Assembly: GCA_964568355.1 (NCBI GenBank)
Contig: CAZMRK010000537.1
Location: 1-15,325, forward strand
Direction: 5' to 3'
Source: JAJPJX01 sp964568355
GTDB lineage: Bacteria; Acidobacteriota; Terriglobia; Bryobacterales; Bryobacteraceae
DNA: 15,325 nucleotides
In this document: positions 6,699-13,857 of the stretch, piece by piece
How positions within the stretch are numbered: position 1 is the first letter of the stretch
Layout of the letters: the number at the start of each line of letters is the position of its first letter
Program-made: the position numbers and the translations under genes
Notes under the pieces: generated by a model
Seen by the model: the letters and a program-made list of their open reading frames with translations, nothing else
The model's database searches: none
What the model was told of the DNA's origin: nothing

Positions 6699-7649
6699 AT
6701 GAGTGCTCCGAGTCCGGCGGATATTTATGCCGCCGCAGAACGTATCCGCCCTCTGGCACAGCGGACGCCGGTATTGAATTCTTCCTGGTTTGATTCCGAT
6801 GCGGGAGTCCGCACGGTGTTCAAGTGCGAGAATCTGCAGCGGGGCGGGGCGTTCAAGATCCGCGGGGCTTCGAACCTGATCCTTTCCATCCCGAAAGAAG
6901 ACCTGCCGCGCGGGGTGATCGCGTATTCTTCGGGCAATCACGCGCAGGCGACCGCGATTGCGGCGCGCCATGTGGGCACCTGTGCCACCATCGTGATGCC
7001 ACAGGATGCACCGCGGTCGAAGCTGGAATTCACGCGAGCTCAGGGCGCACGCGTGGTGACGTATGACCGCTTCGGGGAGAACCGTGAAGCGATCGCCGCC
7101 CGATTGCAGGAGGAGACGGGTGCTACGGTGGTGCCTCCGTTCGATCACCCGATGACCATCGCCGGGCAAGGAACCGCAGCGCTGGAGTTGCTGGAGCAGG
7201 CCCCTGGATTGGATGCTTTGATCACTCCCGTGGGGGGCGGCGGGCTGCTTTCCGGCTGCGCCCTCATGGCGCGGGAGATCCATCCGGGGATTCGTATCTT
7301 CGGCGCGGAGCCGGAGGCCGCTAACGACACCTATCTTTCCTTCCAGGCGGGAAAGCGGGTCTCCATTCCCCTGCCGGACACCATTGCAGACGGTCTACGA
7401 TCCACACAGCCCGGTGAGATTACTTTTCCCATCATTCGCCGGCTGGCGGAGGGCATCCTGCTGGTGACTGAAGAAGAGCTCCGGGCTACGGTCAAGTATC
7501 TGCTGCTGCGGCTGAAGATCCTGGTGGAACCGAGCGGAGCAGCGGCGGCAGCCGCGGTGCTGTTCCACAAGCTACCCCCGGGAATCGGCTCGATCGGCGT
7601 GGTGCTCTCCGGCGGGAACGTGGATTTCGAACAACTCGTCATGTTTTAG
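6699..7649 (+). CDS. PLP-dependent serine/threonine dehydratase (threonine ammonia-lyase / serine racemase family)
   Basis: A fold-type II PLP enzyme that deaminates threonine to 2-oxobutanoate or serine to pyruvate; close relatives racemise serine. The Schiff-base lysine is Lys53 in GGAFKIRGA. The substrate loop SSGNHAQA begins at 77, the glycine-rich phosphate loop GGGGLLSG lies at 179-186, and SGGN is at 304-307. The 316-residue length with no C-terminal ACT domain fits the catabolic or biodegradative type, not the isoleucine-regulated IlvA. ATG 6699 was chosen because MSAPSPADIYAAAERI aligns with the family N-terminus. Upstream in-frame starts from 6600 would add an unrelated 33 residues overlapping the antitoxin gene. 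It is divergent from the antitoxin gene and convergent with alanine racemase. Serine racemase activity is an open alternative. Confidence 0.9.
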   Translation: MSAPSPADIYAAAERIRPLAQRTPVLNSSWFDSDAGVRTVFKCENLQRGGAFKIRGASNLILSIPKEDLPRGVIAYSSGNHAQATAIAARHVGTCATIVMPQDAPRSKLEFTRAQGARVVTYDRFGENREAIAARLQEETGATVVPPFDHPMTIAGQGTAALELLEQAPGLDALITPVGGGGLLSGCALMAREIHPGIRIFGAEPEAANDTYLSFQAGKRVSIPLPDTIADGLRSTQPGEITFPIIRRLAEGILLVTEEELRATVKYLLLRLKILVEPSGAAAAAAVLFHKLPPGIGSIGVVLSGGNVDFEQLVMF

Positions 7650-7659
7650 CAGCAGGATA

Positions 7660-7775
7660 CTGAAAACGGCATCTCGCAACCGCTCCCTTACGGTCGCGGC
7701 TCAGTAAGTGCACGCAAACACGCAGGGCCGTTTCCGAGCCGCGCGCGTCAGCAAGCGGTTCCTGATCTTTTTCAG
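7660..7775. repeat. Palindromic intergenic element (REP-like imperfect inverted repeat)
   Basis: Two 25-base arms, 7678-7702 (AACCGCT...CGCGGCTC) and 7736-7760 (GAGCCGCG...AGCGGTT), are inverted copies matching at 20 of 25 positions. They are nested in a second pair, CTGAAAA (7660-7666) with TTTTCAG (7769-7775). A further pair, AAACGGC (7664-7670) with GCCGTTT (7727-7733), allows an alternative fold. It fills the gap between the convergent dehydratase and alanine racemase genes, a typical site for REP/BIME elements, and may also terminate both transcripts. Confidence 0.65.
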
Positions 7776-7780
7776 CCCCG

Positions 7781-8911
7781 CTAAACGTAAACGCGCCGGA
7801 CCCGGCCGCTGATACCGCAGAGGATGTTATAGGAGATGGTGCCGGCCACGCGAGCGATCTGCTGCGCATCGAGCACGGCGTCGCCTTCCCGGCCGAGCAG
7901 GGTAACCTCGTCGCCCGGCGCAAGCGCGGTAGTGTGGCTGATATCGATGGTGGTCAGGTCCATGGAGACGGTGCCCAGGATCGGGGTCAGCTTTCCATCG
8001 GCAATGACTTTGCCGCGGTTGGAGAGGCGGTGGAAGATGCCATCGGCATAGCCTGCCCCCAGCACGGCAATGCGGGTGGGGCGGGTGGTGCGAAAGCTGC
8101 CTCCATAACCGATCAGGGTGCCTTCGGGAAGATCTTTTACCGCCAGGATTTTGGCCTTCCAGGTAAGCGCCGGCTGGAGGTCAAGCACTTTGGGCGGAGC
8201 GTCGCCGCGGGCAGGAGAGAGGTAGCCGTAGAGCGCATGGCCGGCACGCACCAGGTTATACCAGGCCTCCCGCCGGCCGTACCCGATGGCATTGGTGCTG
8301 GACATGTGGACGTAATCGAGCTTCACGCCGCCTTGGACCAACGCCGCCCGGATGGATTCGAAACGGACGACCTGCTCGTCGGTCTGCGGGGACGTGTAGT
8401 CCGCGGCCGAGGCGAAATGGGTCATGAGGCCCTCGATGCGGGCGTAACGGGCGCGGGAAAGAGCATCGAGGATCTCGGGAGCAGAGGCGCGGGTACCCAG
8501 CCGGCCCATACCACTATCGATCTTCAGGTGGTACCGGAGCGGCTTTCCGGAGACCCGGGCAAGCTCATCGATGGCGGCGATCTCTTCGAGTGAGTGCAGG
8601 GCGGGCGTCAGATCGTGCTCGACCAGGGCCAGCCCCTCATAACTCAGATAACCGGCCATGACGAGAATGCGGACAGCGATCCCGGCTTCCCGCAAGCGGA
8701 CTCCTTCGTCCACCGAGCTGACCGCAAGCCAGCGGGCGCCTTCGGCCAACAGGACGCGAGCCACTTCCAGGACGCCATGGCCGTAAGCATCCGCCTTGAC
8801 CACTCCCAGCACGTCGACGTCCGGCCCGACGGCCGCACGCACGCTGCGATAGTTGCGCGCGATCTGCTGCCGCGAGATCAGCGCATAGGAGCGGTAAGGA
8901 ATCAGACCCAT
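7781..8911 (-). CDS. alr: Alanine racemase
   Basis: A cytoplasmic PLP enzyme interconverting L- and D-alanine, needed for peptidoglycan. The 376-residue protein has the PLP lysine Lys39 in VVKADAYGHG, Arg137 in KIDSGMGRLG, the second catalytic base Tyr288 in GYADG, and SMD at 316-318. RAGHALYGY (222-230) and SYNILCGIS near the end complete the family signature. ATG 8911 is preferred because MGLIPYRSYALIS aligns with normal racemase N-termini. A longer frame from 8989 would lie inside the preceding glycosyltransferase gene and add an unrelated 26 residues. The start lies 8 bases after that gene's stop, with GAAGG 14 bases upstream, so it is probably the last gene of the glycosyltransferase operon. 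Only one alr is seen here; whether it is the housekeeping copy is unknown. Confidence 0.93.
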   Translation of the reverse strand: MGLIPYRSYALISRQQIARNYRSVRAAVGPDVDVLGVVKADAYGHGVLEVARVLLAEGARWLAVSSVDEGVRLREAGIAVRILVMAGYLSYEGLALVEHDLTPALHSLEEIAAIDELARVSGKPLRYHLKIDSGMGRLGTRASAPEILDALSRARYARIEGLMTHFASAADYTSPQTDEQVVRFESIRAALVQGGVKLDYVHMSSTNAIGYGRREAWYNLVRAGHALYGYLSPARGDAPPKVLDLQPALTWKAKILAVKDLPEGTLIGYGGSFRTTRPTRIAVLGAGYADGIFHRLSNRGKVIADGKLTPILGTVSMDLTTIDISHTTALAPGDEVTLLGREGDAVLDAQQIARVAGTISYNILCGISGRVRRVYV

Positions 8912-8919
8912 GGATACCG

Positions 8920-10011
8920 TTATACCTTCTTCCCCCCGGCCAGGCGAAAGAACAAGGCTTCGTAAGCGTCGGTAACCGCGTCCCAGCAATAGCGCTCCCG
9001 CACACGCTGCTCTGCTTTGCGGCGAAGCTGCCCGTTCTCTTCCGTGGAAAGACCGAGCGCGTACTGTAGCTTCTCCGCGAGGTCGTTTTCGCCGAACGGG
9101 ATGCCGGCATCACCCACGACCTCGGTGTTTTCCGCGGTCCGGCGATACAGGACCAGGGCTCCGCGCCCCATGGCCTCGATCAGGGCGGGATGAGTGCCGC
9201 CGACCTCGGTGGCATGGATATAGGCAAAGCAGTGCGACTGAAGCTGATGGTAGCCGTCGCCATAGATCGCTCCGGGCATGACGATGCGCGGGTCGCGGGT
9301 GTCGCGCACGCGGCGGATGTATTCGGCGGCATAGGGAGCATCGCCGATCAAAGCGAGCCGCATATCAGAGCGGACCTGTTCGAAGGCCTCCCGAACCTGG
9401 AGGGCGTGATTCTCGGGCTCCAGGCGGCTGACATAGAGAAAATAGCGGCCCGGTTCGAGGCCGAGATCCAGAATCGTCTGGAGGCCCGCGACTTTGCCCG
9501 TTTCGGCCCCATAGGGGATGAACGTGCTCTCTTTGTTCCAGCGGGTCCGATAATATTGCTGGATCGCCAGGGCATCGGTGACCACGGCACTGGGACAAAA
9601 CGTGGCCAGCCATTCCGAGAGCAGATACCAGCCCTTCGCCAGGCGGTTCCACTTACGGCGTTTGCGTTCGAGTCCATCGACGTTGAGAGGAGTGGGAATG
9701 CCTAGCGGTCGCGGCAGCAGCGTGAAGAGCGCGTTTGCTCCGTTGCAGTAGAGTGCCACGTCGGCGCGCCTGGCGATCAGGTGGAGGGTGGAGATTGCCG
9801 TGTGGGCCAGGGTATCGAAATATTTATGGCGGATGGTGGGGAGATAGACCACATGGACGCCGCGGTAAGCAGGTTGTGGATAGCGGGCGCGGCAGTAGAC
9901 GGTGACGCGGTGACCTCGGGCTGCCAGGCGGACGGAGAGTTCTTCGGCGAAGGTTTCAAAGCCGCCATAGTTGGCGGGGATGCCGCGGGTGCCCAGTATG
10001 GCGATGCGCAC
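8920..10011 (-). CDS. Family 4 glycosyltransferase with N-terminal DUF1972 domain (rhamnosyltransferase-like)
   Basis: A 363-residue GT-B glycosyltransferase, probably cytoplasmic or peripheral on the membrane. The N-terminus GTRGIPANYGGFETFAEEL (7-25) is the hallmark of DUF1972 proteins, and NVDGLERKRRKW (110-121) matches the same group, whose characterised members include capsule rhamnosyltransferases of the Cps2T type. The C-terminal domain has YVSRLEPEN (193-201) and EVGGTHPALIEA (269-280), which contain the donor-binding acidic residues. The start must be GTG at 10009-10011 or later, because the codon directly before it is an in-frame TAA. No Shine-Dalgarno sequence is visible, and a palindrome-rich gap of 65 bases separates it from the upstream gene. 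Alanine racemase follows after 8 bases. Donor and acceptor sugars are not readable from sequence. Confidence 0.87.
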   Translation of the reverse strand: MRIAILGTRGIPANYGGFETFAEELSVRLAARGHRVTVYCRARYPQPAYRGVHVVYLPTIRHKYFDTLAHTAISTLHLIARRADVALYCNGANALFTLLPRPLGIPTPLNVDGLERKRRKWNRLAKGWYLLSEWLATFCPSAVVTDALAIQQYYRTRWNKESTFIPYGAETGKVAGLQTILDLGLEPGRYFLYVSRLEPENHALQVREAFEQVRSDMRLALIGDAPYAAEYIRRVRDTRDPRIVMPGAIYGDGYHQLQSHCFAYIHATEVGGTHPALIEAMGRGALVLYRRTAENTEVVGDAGIPFGENDLAEKLQYALGLSTEENGQLRRKAEQRVRERYCWDAVTDAYEALFFRLAGGKKV

Positions 10012-10022
10012 TTAGTTATTAT

Positions 10023-10059
10023 GCCGGCACGAGCGCCGGCACGGCCCGCTGAAGCGGGC
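10023..10059. repeat. Tandem GCCGGCAC copies and a GC-rich hairpin in the intergenic gap
   Basis: GCCGGCAC occurs at 10023-10030 and again at 10035-10042, separated by GAGC. It is followed at once by the perfect inverted repeat GCCCGCT (10044-10050) / AGCGGGC (10053-10059). The block fills most of the 65-base gap between two operon genes. It may be a REP-like element or an mRNA hairpin tuning downstream expression. Confidence 0.55.
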
Positions 10060-10076
10060 GCCACATACGGTGCTCA

Positions 10077-11129
10077 CTACGTTTTGGCCGTTTCGGAGGT
10101 GGAGACCAGTTGCGCCAGTACGTTCTTGGGAGCTTCCTTACTGACCGGGGTGTATCGGAACCAACTGGCCATATATTCGCGATCCACCCGGCGGCGGCTT
10201 TGGATGGCGCGGCGCTTGGCTATCACGCGCGGCCAATTCCGGTATAAGAACCAGAACGCGGGCAGCGAAGAGTGCTCCCACAACAGGCAACACAGCACCA
10301 CGGTGAGATCCCGGGCAGTAATCGAAAACCAGTTGCGCCAGTAAAGATCCGGGGAGATGTTCTTGATGCGCATCAGGAACCGGTTCTTTACCGAATGCAT
10401 GTTGATATCGGGGGGCAGTGCACGACGATTGCCGGGCAGCACCTTGCGCACATGATAGCCGCGGGCGTAAGGCGCATAGAGGCAGCGCCATCCCATTAAC
10501 TGGGCGCGCCAGGCGACATCGGCGTCTTCCCGATAGGCGAAGAAGTCCGCGTCGAAGAACTCGCCGTCGAGCGAGATATCATCGATCATTTCGCGGCGGT
10601 AGAGGGCCGCGGCCGCGGTAGCTCCGAAGACATATTCGCTGTGGAGATAGTGGCCGTTATCCACTTCGCGGCTGCCGCGGTCCAGATGGCGCAGCATGGG
10701 GTTGAAATAGATGCCGGTCGAGTCCACCACGGGCTGGGCCGGGATCTCAAAGCTGGCGCTCATGGTGAGCAGTTTGCCGCAAACCGTGCCGATGCGGGGA
10801 TCGACACCACCCGCGTCTACCAGGGCTTCGATGAAGTTCGGCAGCAACAGAACATCGGGATTGAGCGTGAGCACCCAGGCACCGCGAGAAAGGGCAATGG
10901 CCTGGTTTTGAGCCGCCGCGAACCCTACGTTTTCCTGGTTATAGACGACGCGGCAGCGATCTTCGAACTGCTCCAAAATGTCAACCGTACCGTCGGTGGA
11001 CGCGTTATCAACGACAATGATCTCCTTATGCGGATACCCCTGAGCGAGTACCGATTCGAGACATCTCTTAATAAAGCGACCGCTGTTAAAGGTAACTACC
11101 GTGACGGATACGAAGTCGTGATAGGACAT
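10077..11129 (-). CDS. Family 2 glycosyltransferase (rhamnosyltransferase-like)
   Basis: A 350-residue GT-A enzyme expected to add one sugar to a lipid-linked oligosaccharide on the cytoplasmic face of the inner membrane. The N-terminus VSVTVVTFNSGRFIKRCLES is the usual first strand and helix of the fold. VVDNASTDGT has the nucleotide-binding Asp41. NPD (90-92) takes the place of the DxD metal motif. The acidic cluster REDADVAWRAQLMGW (Glu201, Asp202, Asp204) supplies the likely catalytic base. A hydrophobic patch follows at about 270-285, then a basic tail (KRRAIQSRRRVDRE) that could hold it to the membrane. It lies 64 bases after the upstream glycosyltransferase stop, the widest gap of the operon apart from the 65-base gap that follows it. 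WbbL-like rhamnosyl transfer is suggested by the NPD/ED pattern only. Confidence 0.86.
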   Translation of the reverse strand: MSYHDFVSVTVVTFNSGRFIKRCLESVLAQGYPHKEIIVVDNASTDGTVDILEQFEDRCRVVYNQENVGFAAAQNQAIALSRGAWVLTLNPDVLLLPNFIEALVDAGGVDPRIGTVCGKLLTMSASFEIPAQPVVDSTGIYFNPMLRHLDRGSREVDNGHYLHSEYVFGATAAAALYRREMIDDISLDGEFFDADFFAYREDADVAWRAQLMGWRCLYAPYARGYHVRKVLPGNRRALPPDINMHSVKNRFLMRIKNISPDLYWRNWFSITARDLTVVLCCLLWEHSSLPAFWFLYRNWPRVIAKRRAIQSRRRVDREYMASWFRYTPVSKEAPKNVLAQLVSTSETAKT

Positions 11130-11193
11130 GCACTCGAACCTGAATTACCGCCGTTCGTCATCAACATCGCGAACCCCGGGAGCGAACCACGTA

Positions 11194-12135
11194 CTACTCA
11201 TCCTGGAGCCGACCGGACACAAAATAACGGCCAGCTAAACTGATGACTTCCCCGTAAACTGCCGTGGATTTCAGAGTCCTGCTCATAGCCGCCGAGGCTA
11301 TCATCCGCAGGAAAGCTCCAATTAGTACTGCCAGACTCACCAGCCGTCTCTGCCAGGGACGGAAATGCCTGGCGGTATACCTCAGAAAACTACCATACCA
11401 ATAAAGCGTTCGGATCTCCAGTGTTAGGCCCGACAAAGAATGCCCTCCTGTGTGTTTCGCCACAGCATCAGGAGTGTACCGGATATGGTAGCCCGCGTCG
11501 CGGATGCGACGGCAAAAATCGACATCTTCAAACCATAGCGGAGAAAATCTCTCGTCCAGACCACCCAATTTGTGCCAAACTTCACGGCGAAACATGAGAA
11601 AGGCCCCCGCGGGCTGATCCACATCCTGAGGGACCGAGAAATCCAGATCCGCGCAGCGATAGCGGCGATTGACCGGATTGCCGGGCCACAGGCGGTTGAT
11701 CAGCAGGGCTTCGAAAACGAGCGCCGCAGGAGAAGGAAAGCGCCGAACCATAAAACCGACCTGGGGACGCCCTTCGGCATCGACCAACTTTCCTCCTGCC
11801 GCGGCTACGCCGGGCTCAGCGCAGCAAGCCTGTAGGGCATCGATGCCTTTCTGAATGACGGCATCGGGATTTAGTAACAAAAGATAGGAGGTGTCGAGCG
11901 CCCGGATACCCTGATTTACGGCCGCGGCGAAACCCCGATTGGTAGGGTTGGCGATGAGCTTTACCCCCATACGCAGCACTTCGTCCCGGGTTCCATCCTG
12001 GGAGGCGTTGTCCACTACCACGATCTGCGCGGCACATCTGCGGGCCGCGGCAAGACACTCGCCGATGTGCAACGCCGAGTGATAAGTAACGATGACAATC
12101 CCGACCGGGGGCGGGCTGCCCTCGGCGTGAGTCAT
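11194..12135 (-). CDS. Family 2 glycosyltransferase (WbbL-like rhamnosyltransferase type)
   Basis: A 313-residue GT-A glycosyltransferase. VGIVIVTYHS (11-20) opens the fold, VDNASQDGT contains Asp42, and LLNPDAVIQKG has the NPD metal motif (89-91). DQPAGAFLMFRREVW (173-187) and WFEDVDFCRRIRDAGY (201-216) are characteristic of WbbL/RfbF-like rhamnosyltransferases, with Glu203, Asp204 and Asp206 near the acceptor site. A hydrophobic stretch near 265-285 may anchor it to the membrane. The frame could open at 12174, but ATG 12133-12135 is preferred. It forms an ATGA overlap with the preceding stop (12132-12134), and the extra 13 residues are unlike the family. The overlap implies tight translational coupling with the upstream glycosyltransferase. 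Confidence 0.87.
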   Translation of the reverse strand: MTHAEGSPPPVGIVIVTYHSALHIGECLAAARRCAAQIVVVDNASQDGTRDEVLRMGVKLIANPTNRGFAAAVNQGIRALDTSYLLLLNPDAVIQKGIDALQACCAEPGVAAAGGKLVDAEGRPQVGFMVRRFPSPAALVFEALLINRLWPGNPVNRRYRCADLDFSVPQDVDQPAGAFLMFRREVWHKLGGLDERFSPLWFEDVDFCRRIRDAGYHIRYTPDAVAKHTGGHSLSGLTLEIRTLYWYGSFLRYTARHFRPWQRRLVSLAVLIGAFLRMIASAAMSRTLKSTAVYGEVISLAGRYFVSGRLQDE

Positions 12136-13142
12136 GTGGTCCCACCGCGTGTGAGCCAGAAATACACACGCCAATACGAATTAAACCCGGTTTGCTGCTG
12201 AATGTTCCGGAGTTCCCGCTCACCTTCCTCCAGAAAAGCGGCCAGCTTAGGGGCATCGGGCAAAAGGCTTTGCTTGCGGACGCGGCGAAAGAGCCGCAAG
12301 CCGGCTATTTTGCCGCGCAGGAAGGCCCAGCCGCAACCGTGCCGGAAGGCCACCAGGCCCCACAAGCCCTGGCCGACGAGGATGGACCAGAAATAGCGCG
12401 CCAGGAGAGATGCCGGGTAGTGACGGGCAACGAGAAAGACCTGGTTGCGAGCGGTGCGGCGCACCACATCGGCGTGCCAGCGGCCGAGGGTGCCGCTGCC
12501 TTGGTGCCACGCCCTCGCCGCGGGGACATACCAGCCGGCATAGCCCTGGCAGGCGCAGCGAATTCCGAAATCCACGTCTTCGAGATAGGACTCGAAAGAT
12601 TCTTCCAACAAGCCGATGCGGGTGAAGAGATCGGTCCGGAACAGGGCGGCTGTTCCGGGCGCCGAGCGCACCAGGCGCGGAGTCGAGAAAATAGCGTCCT
12701 CGGAGGCGCCGAAGCCGGCGCGCCAGGCACAGGCGCTGCGGGCGACCAGATCGAAGGTGCCGTCGATGCGCCGGCGCTCGGCGGCATTCAGGATTTTGCC
12801 GGTGAAGAACCAGGCATCCGGATGCTGCGCGGCGGCGAGGCAAAGCTGTTCCAGCCAGTCCGGCGCGGGTTCCACGTCGTTATTGACCAGCGCCAGCCAG
12901 GGTGTGCGGCACTCCTGAATGCCGCGGTTCACGGCCCGGCTGAAGCCGGTATTGGAGCCCATGCGAACGACTCGCGCACCGCGCTGTTCGGCCAATTCCG
13001 GGGCTCCGTCGCCCGATCCGTTATCGATCACGAGGACCTCGGCGGGCCGCCAGGTCTGGGCATCGAGGCCGTCCAGCAGGCGGCAGAGCAGTTCGCGCCG
13101 GTTCCAGACCGGCACGATGATGGTGACTTGATCGCCTCGCAT
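12132..13142 (-). CDS. Family 2 glycosyltransferase
   Basis: A 336-residue GT-A enzyme. VTIIVPVWNRRELLCRLLDG begins the domain, VIDNGSGDG holds Asp40, NND (87-89) stands for the DxD motif, and YLEDVDFGIRCACQGY (186-201) is the acidic acceptor-side motif. A hydrophobic segment, WSILVGQGLWGLVAF (about 250-264), suggests membrane contact. The 65-70 residues after it are basic and helical. It is related to the next two glycosyltransferases downstream but diverged from them, so the genes are probably old paralogs with separate linkage specificities. ATG 13142 overlaps the upstream stop by one base (TGATG), and its own stop overlaps the next start by four. Sugar specificity cannot be called. Confidence 0.86.
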   Translation of the reverse strand: MRGDQVTIIVPVWNRRELLCRLLDGLDAQTWRPAEVLVIDNGSGDGAPELAEQRGARVVRMGSNTGFSRAVNRGIQECRTPWLALVNNDVEPAPDWLEQLCLAAAQHPDAWFFTGKILNAAERRRIDGTFDLVARSACAWRAGFGASEDAIFSTPRLVRSAPGTAALFRTDLFTRIGLLEESFESYLEDVDFGIRCACQGYAGWYVPAARAWHQGSGTLGRWHADVVRRTARNQVFLVARHYPASLLARYFWSILVGQGLWGLVAFRHGCGWAFLRGKIAGLRLFRRVRKQSLLPDAPKLAAFLEEGERELRNIQQQTGFNSYWRVYFWLTRGGTT

Positions 13143-13816
13143 CAGCGGAAGAAGCGCTTACGCGCCAAAAACCAGAGGTTCTGAAACCCGTCGCGCCAGG
13201 GATTCAGCTTCTTCTCGCCCAGGCGGGACGAGTAGAGAATCGAAATTTCTCCGAAGCGCACCCGGGAGTTTCGCAGAGCTTCGATCTTGATCTCTTCGGA
13301 GAAGGCCATGCCATCCGACTCCAGGCGCATTTCTTTCAGAATGGAGCGCCGGAAGACCCACATGCCCGATTGGGAGTCACGGACCCAGCGGAAGAAGAGC
13401 AGGGACATGGCAATGGACAGGATCAGATTGCCCACATGATGTTTGAAACTCATGGACCGCCGGTCGCGGACGGGGAAGCGCGAGGCGTTGAGAAAATCCA
13501 CGTCCAAATGCAAGAAGGCTTCGAGCAGATAGGAGATGGCATCGACCGGGTAGCTATGATCACCATCCAAAGTGACGATCACATCGCCGGTGGCGCAGGC
13601 AAAGCCGCGTTTATAACTACGGCCGTAGCCGCGGACGGCCTCGCGGATGACTTTGGCTCCCAGGGAGGAAGCAACTTCGCCGGTACGGTCGGTGGAGTTG
13701 TTGTCGACGACGATGACCTCATCCACGAAATCCGGCATACTGCGGAGCACGCGTTCGATGCCTTGCTCTTCGTTGAGGCAGGGGATAATCACGGTGACAC
13801 TCAGCCCCTTATACAT
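13142..13816 (-). CDS. Family 2 glycosyltransferase, dolichyl-phosphate mannose synthase-like
   Basis: A 224-residue GT-A enzyme of the DPM/undecaprenyl-phosphate sugar transferase type, which loads a sugar onto a polyprenyl phosphate at the inner membrane. VTVIIPCLNEEQGIERVL starts the fold. VVDNNSTDRT has Asp38, DGD (84-86) in LDGDHSYP is the metal motif, and DSQSGMWVFRR (147-157) is the conserved family segment. The hydrophobic stretch LILSIAMSLLFF (131-142) lies inside the domain. No C-terminal GtrA or membrane domain is present, so it matches the short DPM1-like form. It is the first gene of the minus-strand glycosyltransferase operon, and ATG 13816 is 41 bases from the divergent exported-protein start. 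A GGGG stretch 6 bases before the ATG may act as ribosome binding site. A role in priming or donor supply is inferred. Confidence 0.87.
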   Translation of the reverse strand: MYKGLSVTVIIPCLNEEQGIERVLRSMPDFVDEVIVVDNNSTDRTGEVASSLGAKVIREAVRGYGRSYKRGFACATGDVIVTLDGDHSYPVDAISYLLEAFLHLDVDFLNASRFPVRDRRSMSFKHHVGNLILSIAMSLLFFRWVRDSQSGMWVFRRSILKEMRLESDGMAFSEEIKIEALRNSRVRFGEISILYSSRLGEKKLNPWRDGFQNLWFLARKRFFR

Positions 13817-13841
13817 GAAATGCCCCGCGGCGTCCCCCTGG

Positions 13842-13847
13842 TATCAT
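13842..13847 (+). promoter_or_regulatory. Candidate -10 element for the exported Lys/Asp-rich protein
   Basis: TATCAT (one mismatch to TATAAT) ends 10 bases before ATG 13858. If used, transcription would start after the alternative ATG 13846, favouring ATG 13858 with a very short leader. No matching -35 was found. Confidence 0.28.
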
Positions 13848-13857
13848 GGTAGATGCA

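Noticed and set aside
8912..8989. Longer alanine racemase start inside the preceding glycosyltransferase gene
   Set aside because: The added residues do not resemble racemase N-termini, while ATG 8911 gives the normal length.
12192..13184. A 330-codon plus-strand open frame opposite two glycosyltransferase genes
   Set aside because: It is antisense to well-supported overlapping genes, and its Ala/Gly/Glu-rich translation has no recognisable fold or signal.
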